From an uncultured bacterium (GTDB lineage: Bacteria; Bacillota; Clostridia; Lachnospirales; Lachnospiraceae), in the NCBI GenBank assembly GCA_905214875.1, contig CAJMNR010000020.1:1-64000 (forward strand): a stretch of DNA of 64,000 nt, given 5' to 3'. A model generated the notes under the pieces. It had not been told where the DNA came from. It made no database searches and worked only from the letters and a program-made list of their open reading frames with translations. How positions within the stretch are numbered: position 1 is the stretch's first letter; each line of letters opens with the position of its first letter. A program made the position numbers and the translations under genes. Below, in pieces: positions 16,076 to 23,780 of the stretch.

Positions 16076-17335
16076 CTAGTTACCGACGCGGTAATGCTCC
16101 ACTTCTTCATATGACTTACCAAGACTATTAGAAGAAGATACCGGTTCTGAAGTACTGTTTTTAAATACAAGTTTCAGCAAGATTGGTGTAATGATTGTTG
16201 TTATAACGACAACGATTACAATTGGTCCTAAGAAGTTTGAGCCTAATAAGCCAAGGCTTTGCCCTTTATCGGCTACGATTAAGGCAACCTCGCCTCTAGA
16301 AATCATACCAGTACCAATCTGGATACACTCTTTTGTGGAATACTTGCATATCTTTGCACCAATGCCACAGCCAATAATCTTAGTTAAAATAGCTACGATT
16401 GAAAGGATTACAGCAAATGCAACGACTGTCATACTCATACTCTTAAGTTCTACCTTGATTCCAATGCTTGCAAAGAAGATCGGAGATAAGAATAAGTAAG
16501 ATAATGTATCAAATTTGGATGCTAAAAAATGAGTTCTTTGTGTTTTTGAGATAATCAGTCCGGCAAAGAATGCTCCTGTAATATCAGCAACGCCGAAAAA
16601 TACTTCTCCTATGTAAGCTAAAAGCAAGCAAAATGAAAATGCTAAGATTGCGTGTCTATGAAGTCCTTTTTTCACTTTGCTATATTTTTTCTTAAAGATA
16701 TAGAAAAATACAACAGCGACAATCGCAATAAACACAAAAAATCCAACAATTTTAAGTAATACTAATCCGATATTAACATTTGGATCGGCACAACTCGTTA
16801 CGATCGTTAAAGCTATAATACCCAAAATATCATCGATAATTGCAGCACCTAAGATTGCATTTCCGGCCTGGGTCTTTAATTTTCCCATTTCCTTTAAGGT
16901 TTCTACCGTAATACTAACAGAAGTTGCTGTTAGTACAATTCCAACAAAAATATTTTGTAAAAATATTGAGCAAGAGGCATCTGAATCAATGATCCCTGGC
17001 TTGTTAAAGAAGTACGCCACACCAAATCCACCGGCCAAAGGTACTAAGACACCTATTATGGCTATCAAGAATGAGGCTTTTCCACTTCGTTTTAACTCTT
17101 CAATATCCGTTTCCATTCCTGCACAAAACATAAGCACAATGACACCAATTTCCGCACAATCGCTTATAAATGTAGTAGTCTTTAATAGCTTAAAACACGC
17201 AGGACCAAGTAATAAACCTGCCAATAACGCTCCAACGACCTGAGGCATATTGACCTTTTTAGTAGCTAGTCCTAACAGTTTGGTACATAATAGAATTAAT
17301 GCTAAATCAAACAAAAAATTATATGATGTGTCCAT
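16076..17335 (-). CDS. Cation:proton antiporter, CPA2 family
   Basis: 419 residues with about 12 membrane helices and no C-terminal TrkA-N domain, like the NapA/KefB-core antiporters. The family motif in the mid-region is seen in AIIDDILGIIAL, where the Asp pair of the ion-binding site lies. It exchanges Na+ or K+ for H+ across the membrane. RBS GAGGAGG precedes the ATG. The nearest promoter at 17462-17490 would give a leader of about 120 bases, in which I see no known riboswitch. Confidence 0.88.
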   Translation of the reverse strand: MDTSYNFLFDLALILLCTKLLGLATKKVNMPQVVGALLAGLLLGPACFKLLKTTTFISDCAEIGVIVLMFCAGMETDIEELKRSGKASFLIAIIGVLVPLAGGFGVAYFFNKPGIIDSDASCSIFLQNIFVGIVLTATSVSITVETLKEMGKLKTQAGNAILGAAIIDDILGIIALTIVTSCADPNVNIGLVLLKIVGFFVFIAIVAVVFFYIFKKKYSKVKKGLHRHAILAFSFCLLLAYIGEVFFGVADITGAFFAGLIISKTQRTHFLASKFDTLSYLFLSPIFFASIGIKVELKSMSMTVVAFAVILSIVAILTKIIGCGIGAKICKYSTKECIQIGTGMISRGEVALIVADKGQSLGLLGSNFLGPIVIVVVITTIITPILLKLVFKNSTSEPVSSSNSLGKSYEEVEHYRVGN

Positions 17336-17461
17336 GAGAGTTCCTCCTCAATTCGTTATTTGATTTTGGGTAGTATATATAAATTATGTAACAAAGAACA
17401 ACAGATACTGACAATAATTAAGTCTATTATTATCAAATGCTGTTCATTTAGTAGCGACTAC

Positions 17462-17490
17462 ATTATAAGCCTAGAATTTGATATTATCAA
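17462..17490 (-). promoter_or_regulatory. Candidate promoter upstream of the antiporter
   Basis: Minus-strand TTGATA (17485-17490), 17-bp spacer, TATAAT (17462-17467). Confidence 0.6.
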
Positions 17491-17577
17491 CAAAAAATTC
17501 TAAAATAATTCCACTTTTTTTCTATGTAGAAAAAGTTCTACAGCATTTTACAAGTTGAATATCCGAAGCAAAATTAT

Positions 17578-17904
17578 TTACTTGTAATATGGAACAAGTA
17601 AATAATTCCCTGCATGAATGGTATCGGAAGAGATATTGTTGCATTCTTTGATTTCATCTATATAAGTAGCAAGGGAAGTATATTCGTTGCTGTAATATTC
17701 TGATGCAATGCTCCAAAGGGTATCACCATGTTGAATCTGGATGCTTTTTACTTGAAGATCCTTTGGAATGTTATTCGAACTACTTGCTTTCACGATTGGT
17801 GTGATCAAAAGCGCTAATGCGATACAAAGTGCCACCACTACTCCTGCTATCATAACGATCATATTATTATTCATCTGTTGACTACGTATTAATTTTCTCA
17901 TCAT
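17578..17904 (-). CDS. LysM-domain membrane protein, YneA-like SOS division inhibitor
   Basis: 108 residues: one membrane helix at about 15-37, then an extracellular LysM domain at 54-107 (QHGDTLWSIASEYY). Size, topology and divergent placement next to lexA match YneA of Bacillus, which halts cell division during DNA damage. Its promoter contains a perfect LexA box in the spacer and another box just downstream, so it should be repressed by LexA. Sequence similarity to YneA outside LysM is weak, so the division-inhibitor role is inferred from context. Confidence 0.8.
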   Translation of the reverse strand: MMRKLIRSQQMNNNMIVMIAGVVVALCIALALLITPIVKASSSNNIPKDLQVKSIQIQHGDTLWSIASEYYSNEYTSLATYIDEIKECNNISSDTIHAGNYLLVPYYK

Positions 17905-17924
17905 ATAACCTCACTTTCGATGTT

Positions 17925-17938
17925 CGAACGTTTGTTCT
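17925..17938. promoter_or_regulatory. LexA (SOS) box 1
   Basis: CGAACGTTTGTTCT: GAAC-N4-GTTC. It lies between the LysM gene promoter and its ATG. Confidence 0.8.
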
Positions 17939-17945
17939 AAAAATA

Positions 17946-17974
17946 ATTATAACGAACACATGTTCTGATGTCAA
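17946..17974 (-). promoter_or_regulatory. Promoter of the YneA-like gene with LexA box 2 in the spacer
   Basis: Minus-strand TTGACA (17969-17974), 17-bp spacer, TATAAT (17946-17951). The spacer holds CGAACACATGTTCT (17953-17966), a match to the Gram-positive SOS box. Confidence 0.9.
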
Positions 17975-17993
17975 CAGATAAAATCAAAAAAAT

Positions 17994-18007
17994 CGAACAT
18001 AGGTTTT
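17994..18007. promoter_or_regulatory. Degenerate LexA box 3
   Basis: CGAACATAGGTTTT: perfect left half, imperfect right half. It overlaps the lexA -35 region. Confidence 0.5.
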
Positions 18008-18034
18008 GCATTGTTCGAACATATGTGTTATAAT
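18006..18034 (+). promoter_or_regulatory. lexA promoter with LexA box 4 in the spacer
   Basis: TTGCAT (18006-18011), 17-bp spacer, TATAAT (18029-18034). CGAACATATGTGTT at 18016-18029 fills the spacer, so LexA would occlude its own promoter. Confidence 0.85.
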
Positions 18035-18061
18035 TTATGTATAAACAAGCGTAATATCGAG

Positions 18062-18093
18062 GATTGGAGTAAAAAGTCCAATCTGATTGGAGG
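18062..18093 (+). promoter_or_regulatory. Alternative hairpins in the lexA leader next to the RBS
   Basis: GATTGGA (18062-18068), TCCAATC (18077-18083) and a second GATTGGA (18085-18091) that merges into the RBS GGAGG (18089-18093). The middle segment can pair with the first copy, leaving the RBS free, or with the second, hiding it. Confidence 0.45.
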
Positions 18094-18103
18094 ATAATAC
18101 AAT

Positions 18104-18721
18104 ATGAGCCAAGGAAAAATTAGTGCAAAACAATCTGAAATCTTAGAATACATAAAGTCTGAGATTATCAATCGTGGATATCCACCTGCTGTTCGTGAAA
18201 TCTGTGAAGCAGTCCATCTTAAGAGTACTTCTTCCGTTCACAGCCATTTAGAAACGTTAGAACGTAATGGTTATATTAGAAGAGATCCTACAAAACCACG
18301 TGCTATTGAAATTATTGATGATAATTTTGGACTTTCTAGACGTGAGCTAGTGAATGTTCCTTTAGTTGGTACGGTTACTGCAGGACAGCCAATCCTAGCT
18401 GTTGAGAACATTGAAGGATACTTTCCATTACCAGCAGATGATATTCCAAACTCTGAATTATTCATGCTTCATGTAAAAGGTGACAGTATGATCAATGCTG
18501 GTATCTTCAATGGAGATCAGATTTTAGTTCAAAAACAATCAACTGCAGATAACGGAGATAAAGTAGTTGCCTTAATCGACGATTCTGCTACTGTTAAGAC
18601 ATTTTACAAAGAAAAAGACCATATTCGTTTACAACCAGAAAACGATACTATGGATCCAATCATCGTAAAAGACTGTGCCATCGTAGGAAAAGTAATCGGA
18701 TTATATAGAAGATATCATTAA
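18104..18721 (+). CDS. lexA: LexA repressor, self-cleaving SOS regulator
   Basis: 205 residues. A winged helix-turn-helix (about 1-70) includes the recognition segment STSSVHSHLETLE. The S24 peptidase domain has the autocleavage site Ala93-Gly94 (VTAGQ), the catalytic Ser128 (GDSMINAG) and Lys165 (SATVKTF). It represses SOS genes through GAAC-N4-GTTC boxes; RecA filaments trigger its self-cleavage. Four such sites lie in the divergent region with the YneA-like gene, consistent with autoregulation. RBS GGAGG is within a possible hairpin. A bidirectional terminator follows. Confidence 0.97.
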   Translation: MSQGKISAKQSEILEYIKSEIINRGYPPAVREICEAVHLKSTSSVHSHLETLERNGYIRRDPTKPRAIEIIDDNFGLSRRELVNVPLVGTVTAGQPILAVENIEGYFPLPADDIPNSELFMLHVKGDSMINAGIFNGDQILVQKQSTADNGDKVVALIDDSATVKTFYKEKDHIRLQPENDTMDPIIVKDCAIVGKVIGLYRRYH

Positions 18722-18725
18722 TTCT

Positions 18726-18764
18726 AAAAAGAGCCTGAAACCGAATTGGTTTCAGGCTCTTTTT
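18726..18764. terminator. Bidirectional intrinsic terminator after lexA
   Basis: 12-bp stem GAGCCTGAAACC/GGTTTCAGGCTC with a 5-base loop and flanking A- and T-runs, shared with the convergent gene. Confidence 0.92.
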
Positions 18765-18775
18765 GTATGCTCTCT

Positions 18776-19612
18776 TTATGGCAGAAAATGATTTGCATCC
18801 ATTTTTGATGTAGTCACTGCTTTTACGGTTTTCTCATTAATTAAGGCATGGCTGTTGACTGCAAAGAAATAATGGACCTTTTTATCTTTAAAATATACCT
18901 TTAAGATCATGTCATTTTGAGTAATTACGATCTTGTTCTTTGTACATGCGTGAAGTTTTGCGCCTAAATAAGTAGCAAATCTATATTCCCTTCCCTTATA
19001 CCAGACAATTGCGATTACACCCTCAAACATTACATTTTTCAAATCTACATCTGCTACGGATACAATTATGCTGGTAAACGGACGCTTAAAGTTATTACAC
19101 TGTGTCCAGATATAGTTGTTCGGAAGCTTCTTTCCATGGCCTGCAGCAATAAATCCACGACCTTCATTTAACGAATACATATGATCATTATTCTGAAGAA
19201 CTCCATAGAGTGCATGATCCATGCTGATGACGGAATAGGAACATTGGTTGAAAGGAATCAGGGAGATTGGTCCCATGGCATTATACCGAATTCCATTCAG
19301 CCTGCCATACCGAATGACACCGTCTAATGACAATCCATTTTTATGGATGCAAATACGACATCCACGCTTTGTAAAGATGTTTCCACCAATTTGAATAAAC
19401 AACTCGTCCTCTTTTGCGTAGAACTGATCCAAGGAATACGGGATATAGGTGGACTCATTATTTATGATTACTCGGATATATGCTTCTTGTTTTTCTTCGG
19501 TATAACAGATTCCAGGTATGAAGATTACTGTTTCATTTCCAAAAACATGTTTGAAATACCAGCTTTCAAAATAATTTTGTCTTTTTCTCGAACCAAAATA
19601 ATATTTTTTCAT
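18776..19612 (-). CDS. Tocopherol-cyclase-like protein
   Basis: 278 residues. The N-terminal YFESWYFKHVFG and the repeated beta-strand layout recall the tocopherol cyclase-like family (Pfam Tocopherol_cycl), which in plants and cyanobacteria closes the chromanol ring. Bacterial anaerobes with this fold make no tocopherol, so the real substrate is unknown and may be a lipid or quinone-like molecule. There is no signal peptide. Expressed alone, with RBS GGAGAAAGG; it converges on lexA. Family call is from memory of the motif and is moderate. Confidence 0.6.
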   Translation of the reverse strand: MKKYYFGSRKRQNYFESWYFKHVFGNETVIFIPGICYTEEKQEAYIRVIINNESTYIPYSLDQFYAKEDELFIQIGGNIFTKRGCRICIHKNGLSLDGVIRYGRLNGIRYNAMGPISLIPFNQCSYSVISMDHALYGVLQNNDHMYSLNEGRGFIAAGHGKKLPNNYIWTQCNNFKRPFTSIIVSVADVDLKNVMFEGVIAIVWYKGREYRFATYLGAKLHACTKNKIVITQNDMILKVYFKDKKVHYFFAVNSHALINEKTVKAVTTSKMDANHFLP

Positions 19613-19716
19613 CCTAAATACGTTCCTTTCTCCAGATTTATTATTTGAGTGAACTACTGTCCCATAAATGTCTCTTATAGTAAATATATGAGAAAAGTTT
19701 AGGATTCATGCTTATT

Positions 19717-20730
19717 TTATTCCGAGTGACAGTGTTTTGAGTGATATAAAAGCAAAAAGTTTCGAATCATGATATAAATGCCACCGATGGCAAATGGTAT
19801 GATCATCGTTGCAAATCGAAATAGCAACATGGACGCTGCTGCTTCTACACTGCTCATAAACTTGATGCTTAGCAGTAAATAGACTGCCTCAATGGAGCCA
19901 ACTCCGGATGGTGTCGGTATTGCAGCAGCTAGAATATAAATAATTGCCACAAGCGAAAGGGAATCCCAAGGACTTATCACATGGCTGCTATATAGGATCA
20001 GATACGGAATGATAAAGTAGGTAGATAGCTTTACTAAATCCTCAAGGATGACACGAACGATTAATTTCCAATCTCTAAGTAACAGTCTTGTTTCCTTTTG
20101 CATTGCTTGAAGCTTGCTATTTAGTTCATCAATCTTCTCAGCTTTCTTAGGCAGCTTTTTCTTAAGCTTTTCTAGCAGAAGATTCGCTATACGGTAAATA
20201 AGAGGGCTTACACAAATTAACACCATGCCGATTACGATAAGAATTCCTAGCGCATAGCCTAAAACAAAATACCAGTCGTATTCCGAAAAATTCTTACCAA
20301 TCCAAGAAGCTCGAAGAATCAGAACGATTACGCCATATAATAAGATTGCAATCTTATGCAGTACGTATCCGACAAAATAAAGGCCAACACCGTCACTTAC
20401 CGGAACATTGTCTAAATGTAGGTTATAAATGGCAGACAGCCCTCCTGCACTTCCGAGTGTTGCTACTCGGTAAAAGCTTGCAAAAAATGAATTCTTGATT
20501 CCTTTCCAAAACGTATAGTCTTTTTGATGCCTTACGGCAAGTAAATATGTAATATGTCCTTCGAATATATGATAAAGAATGGCTGCAAGTGAGATTGCAA
20601 GTAAGACGGTGCCTTTTGTCTTGCAGACTTCTGACCAGATATCAGATAAGGAATCACGAAATAAGATATAAAAAAGGATACAGATAATTAGAAAAAGCAC
20701 ATACTGTAAGATTGGTTTTTTCTTTTTCAT
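19717..20730 (-). CDS. UPF0104/YbhN-type membrane protein (lysylphosphatidylglycerol synthase TM-like)
   Basis: 337 residues, about eight membrane helices, with the family features AILYHIFEGHITYLLA, GSAGGLSAIYNL and the C-terminal AIPTPSGVGSIEA. This is the flippase-like domain also found at the N-terminus of MprF; here no synthase domain is attached. It probably moves a lipid across the membrane. The ATG at 20730 follows AGGAGG; the frame extension to 20817 overlaps the upstream gene and has no RBS. It is in tandem with the helical protein gene upstream. Confidence 0.8.
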   Translation of the reverse strand: MKKKKPILQYVLFLIICILFYILFRDSLSDIWSEVCKTKGTVLLAISLAAILYHIFEGHITYLLAVRHQKDYTFWKGIKNSFFASFYRVATLGSAGGLSAIYNLHLDNVPVSDGVGLYFVGYVLHKIAILLYGVIVLILRASWIGKNFSEYDWYFVLGYALGILIVIGMVLICVSPLIYRIANLLLEKLKKKLPKKAEKIDELNSKLQAMQKETRLLLRDWKLIVRVILEDLVKLSTYFIIPYLILYSSHVISPWDSLSLVAIIYILAAAIPTPSGVGSIEAVYLLLSIKFMSSVEAAASMLLFRFATMIIPFAIGGIYIMIRNFLLLYHSKHCHSE

Positions 20731-20791
20731 TATTACCTCCTGACTATGTAACACGCAAAACAAAAGAGCTAGTCTTCTGTTTTGCAACCTT

Positions 20792-21226
20792 TTATAGATA
20801 TTTTTGCAAATCTGCACTTAAGTCTACTTCAAGTTTGATTAGCTTATTTGTAATTTGCACGGACTCTTCATCCGCTAGTTCGTATTGTTTCAAATAATCA
20901 CTTAACGACTGTACTCCCATAGTGCAGCCATCAATAATCAGTTTTGCAACTTCACTGTCGCTGTTATTTTTCATCATGTTAAAGTTCGTCTTTAACCATG
21001 ACATTGCCTTTGCCATTGGATTTGGCTCTTTGTCTTGATCATGATATTCCAATAATAACTGATGGGTCTGGTCACCTAATTTTGTATGGGCTTCTTTACT
21101 TCTAATTAAACGATCTTTTAATTTTTCATCTTTTACCTTATCAAGGAGCTCGTCAATTGAAGAAACGGCCATTTTTACACCTGCATTGCATTCTTTTAAC
21201 AACTTAATAGTATCATCATTAACCAT
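20792..21226 (-). CDS. Small all-helical protein of unknown function (DUF2383-like?)
   Basis: 144 residues, predicted all alpha-helical and charged, with a SKEAH motif and regular heptad spacing that suggest a four-helix bundle. Length and layout resemble DUF2383/ferritin-like stress proteins, but full metal-ligand sets (two EXXH) are not seen. RBS AAGGGTGG precedes the ATG. The UPF0104 gene follows on the same strand. Confidence 0.6.
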   Translation of the reverse strand: MVNDDTIKLLKECNAGVKMAVSSIDELLDKVKDEKLKDRLIRSKEAHTKLGDQTHQLLLEYHDQDKEPNPMAKAMSWLKTNFNMMKNNSDSEVAKLIIDGCTMGVQSLSDYLKQYELADEESVQITNKLIKLEVDLSADLQKYL

Positions 21227-21347
21227 ATAATGCCACCCTTTTCCATTTTATTTGAGTACAGTTTTATTATGCGCAGTTCTTGTCATGCCATGCAAAAGGA
21301 TACCTAATTATCAAACAATAGCATGTTTTCGACAATTCTTATATGGG

Positions 21348-21400
21348 CATTTTTTAGGCCGGAAGAGATCTTTATAAGAACTATTCCAGCCTAAAAAAAC
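21348..21400. repeat. Long imperfect inverted repeat
   Basis: TTTTTTAGGC-CGGAA...TTCC-AGCCTAAAAAA folds into a stem with A- and T-runs at its ends. It lies between the terminator of the Cys-rich gene and the next gene, and probably acts as a second, bidirectional terminator. Confidence 0.6.
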
Positions 21401-21422
21401 TGCTATTCCGATAAGAAATAGC
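21393..21422 (-). terminator. Terminator after the Cys-rich gene
   Basis: Stem GCTATT/AATAGC with a 9-base loop followed by AGTTTTTTT on the minus strand, 28 bases after the Cys-rich stop. Confidence 0.7.
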
Positions 21423-21449
21423 TGTTACATATTAAATTGGTTAAAAGTA

Positions 21450-21677
21450 TTACCAGAACCAGAAATTACAGCGGCGTCTACATCCACATCCGCAGCCACA
21501 TCTGTTATTACAGCCGCATCTATTATTGCATCCACATCTATTGCAACCGTCATTACAGCCACATCTGCTATTACAGCCATTATTCCAACTACAACTCGAA
21601 TTGCATCTGCAACCCGAATTCCAGCTACAGCCATTCCAATTCCAAGGATTATTACAACCATTACACATATTTATCAC
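21450..21677 (-). CDS. Cysteine-rich repeat micro-protein (75 aa)
   Basis: 75 residues from a GTG start, or 72 from the ATG three codons on. It has 19 Cys (a quarter of all residues), with Asn, Gly, Trp and Arg filling the rest. The C-terminal half is built of CGCNNR units, the N-terminal half of CSWNxG units. Repeat copies differ mostly at third codon positions of this frame (TGT/TGC, GGA/GGC), which argues that this frame, not the overlapping one ending at 21425, is the coding one. A terminator follows. Possible roles are spore coat/crust protein or metal binding; neither is shown. Confidence 0.55.
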   Translation of the reverse strand: MINMCNGCNNPWNWNGCSWNSGCRCNSSCSWNNGCNSRCGCNDGCNRCGCNNRCGCNNRCGCGCGCRRRCNFWFW

Positions 21678-21736
21678 ACCATACTATTAGGGATATATAA
21701 TAATATATGTGAATTTCGACGATGTGTTACATATTA

Positions 21737-22432
21737 TTACAATTTTCTAAATAATATTGTTCTATCTATAGTCGGTTTATACAACATTTTTTTATATAAG
21801 GAGGAAACCGCTTCTGTGGGTTCCTCTAAGATAACGGTAAGTCGAAAAATGCCCTGCTGCCTTGCGATGCTGTCAACTCGTCTTAGCAGCTCTTTTGCAA
21901 TTCCTAATCCACGATGAGAGTCTTTTACGTAAAGGTCTTTTACAAGAAAAGTCCCTTCTTCATAAGGAATCAGTTGAATGGTTCCAAGCAATTGTTCCTC
22001 TTTATCAAGCGCCTGTAGGACAATTCCGTCCTTCGATGCTTCAACCGTTTGAAAAACATAGCTACTTATGTTGAATAACCTTGTTTTTTCTTTCTTTGTA
22101 AACTTTCGTACGACTTCCTCATAGGCTTCATCGATCATCGTAAGCAATACCGAGTCGTCAAATCCATCTAGCGTGATGGTATTCCAATATGGCTGCTGTA
22201 CCGGTGGGCAATGATAGCCGCGGACCACATGTTCCGGATAGACATCACGATAAAAATAGGATTTCTCCGGGTGCGCCTTTAGTGTGATTTTCATTGGTTC
22301 ACAAGACGAATTCAGCTGCGCGAAGATCTTGCCATTTACTTTAAAACAGATGGGCATGCTTCCAAATGGATAATCCATATACGTATTTTGTTTTTCCATG
22401 CAATATGCAATAATCTCATCTTTGTTCATCAT
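21737..22432 (-). CDS. MmcQ/YjbR domain fused to GNAT acetyltransferase
   Basis: 231 residues. Residues 1-115 are an MmcQ/YjbR (CyaY-like fold) domain: MDYPFGSMPICFKVNGKIFA, LKAHPEKS, then YWNTITLDG. Residues 120-231 are a GNAT fold with FLVKDLYVKDSHRGLGIAKELL, the acetyl-CoA loop being RGLGIA. MmcQ domains occur alone as putative DNA-binding proteins. The fusion suggests the acetyltransferase acts on whatever the MmcQ domain binds. It stands alone on the transcript. Confidence 0.85.
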   Translation of the reverse strand: MMNKDEIIAYCMEKQNTYMDYPFGSMPICFKVNGKIFAQLNSSCEPMKITLKAHPEKSYFYRDVYPEHVVRGYHCPPVQQPYWNTITLDGFDDSVLLTMIDEAYEEVVRKFTKKEKTRLFNISSYVFQTVEASKDGIVLQALDKEEQLLGTIQLIPYEEGTFLVKDLYVKDSHRGLGIAKELLRRVDSIARQQGIFRLTVILEEPTEAVSSLYKKMLYKPTIDRTILFRKL

Positions 22433-22491
22433 TGATTCTCCTTATTACTCTACAGGGGTTACCTATCGCTACGCAGTTCTTCTTAGTTTAC

Positions 22492-22860
22492 TTATGAAAC
22501 GATGTGATACCCTGCCTCTTTTAGAACATCTAATGCTTTTTGGTAATTCTCTTGTTTCGTTAGAATGTAGTCTGTGTTATACGTTGAGATTGCAAAGATA
22601 CCGATCTTATTGTCTGCTAACAGTGTAGAAATCTTTGCTAATATTCCAATCAAGGAAAAATCTAAGACACCTTGTATGCGAAAGGCTTTCCAGCCATCCT
22701 CTCGTTCAATGGTCTCCTCTGGTACGCATTCTGTTTGGCAGACAAGAGATAGTTCTTCGTCTGTTTTCCCAACGAAACAATAGGTGTCCGAAAAATCCAC
22801 CTTTGATACATCCTTTATCTTACATACTGAAAAATTTGCTTCTATTTTCTTAATATCCAT
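22492..22860 (-). CDS. ACT-domain protein (CASTOR/ACT-like)
   Basis: 122 residues with two ACT-like units; the second has the typical IGILAKISTLLADNKIGIFAISTYNTDYILTKQE pattern, here cited only by its ends (IGILAKIST, GIFAISTYNTD, ILTKQ). ACT domains bind small ligands, mostly amino acids, to regulate enzymes or transporters. This family of stand-alone tandem ACT proteins is widespread in Firmicutes. It lies just upstream of nothing else on this strand; the histidine kinase operon ends 3' to it. Confidence 0.8.
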   Translation of the reverse strand: MDIKKIEANFSVCKIKDVSKVDFSDTYCFVGKTDEELSLVCQTECVPEETIEREDGWKAFRIQGVLDFSLIGILAKISTLLADNKIGIFAISTYNTDYILTKQENYQKALDVLKEAGYHIVS

Positions 22861-22876
22861 CTTAGTTCCTCCATTT

Positions 22877-23767
22877 TTATAATGAAAACCAAATATCTAA
22901 CTCATTTCCATGTTTAGCCGCACCAACCTTACCACCCATTTTCTCAGCTAATATTTTTACGATTGATAACCCAAGTCCGGTAGAGTGCTTTCTTGCCGTA
23001 TCACTAGAGTAAAAACGCTCAAATAAGCGGGCTACATCGATGGTATCCTTAGAATCTATTACATTAATAAAATGAACGGTTCCCGTCAAAGCATCTGTCG
23101 GCGTTTTCTCTATTACAATCTTTAGTTCTTCTTTTCCATGCATTAGGAAATTTCGAATCAGATTCTGAACCATTCGAATGGTATATTCTTTATTTGCCTC
23201 TATGACGATTGTTTCCTGCTTAAGAAGGTTGAGTTTAAGTCCTTTTTCCTCAAACATTGGTACTGCATCGGCCAGGCAGTCACAAATGAGATTGGTCAGA
23301 TTGAGTCTTTCGGTCGGAATTGTATCCGGAGCATTGACATAGTATGAATATTCAAAGAAATGTTCAATTAGCTCTCCAAGCTCTTCGACATGCTTTCTAG
23401 CAATGTTAAGTTTCTCTTCCTGCTCATTGGTCATTTCCGTCCGGTCTAGCAACTGAAGATACCCTCTTACAGACGTAAGCGGGGTACGTAGGTCATGTGA
23501 AAGGTTTGCAATCATATCTTTGAATGCTTGTTCCTCATGAACGGCATTTAGACGGAGGGTTTCCTCCGCCTTTAAACACCGATTGATTGTTCCGGCCAGT
23601 TGTTCCATTTCTTTATTGATCAAGGACGTGCTTACAAGCTGATGAGAGTCTTCGTCTAATCGTTTTGTCAGCCTTTTGTTGATCTTTTTTATGTCTTTTC
23701 TTAGTATATAATCGTATCCCATTAAGGCTACGACTAAGATGCTTAATATAATAACAAGAACTATCAT
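22877..23767 (-). CDS. Sensor histidine kinase
   Basis: 296 residues: one N-terminal membrane helix (about 1-19), no extracellular sensor domain and no HAMP domain. Then HisKA with the phospho-acceptor His91 (NLSHDLRTPLTS) and a HATPase domain with N box NLIRNFLMH and G boxes ending in HSTGLGLSIV. The intramembrane-type sensor layout is common in kinases that guard peptide-antibiotic ABC transporters, and here the kinase is the last gene of a response regulator-ABC operon (26266 down to 22877). Confidence 0.9.
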   Translation of the reverse strand: MIVLVIILSILVVALMGYDYILRKDIKKINKRLTKRLDEDSHQLVSTSLINKEMEQLAGTINRCLKAEETLRLNAVHEEQAFKDMIANLSHDLRTPLTSVRGYLQLLDRTEMTNEQEEKLNIARKHVEELGELIEHFFEYSYYVNAPDTIPTERLNLTNLICDCLADAVPMFEEKGLKLNLLKQETIVIEANKEYTIRMVQNLIRNFLMHGKEELKIVIEKTPTDALTGTVHFINVIDSKDTIDVARLFERFYSSDTARKHSTGLGLSIVKILAEKMGGKVGAAKHGNELDIWFSL

Positions 23768-23780
23768 AGAGCCCCCTGTG

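Noticed and set aside
21425..21661. Alternative frame over the Cys-rich gene (Val/Ala/Ile-rich 78 aa)
   Set aside because: Differences among repeat units are synonymous in the Cys frame, not in this one; composition is a by-product of the repeat.
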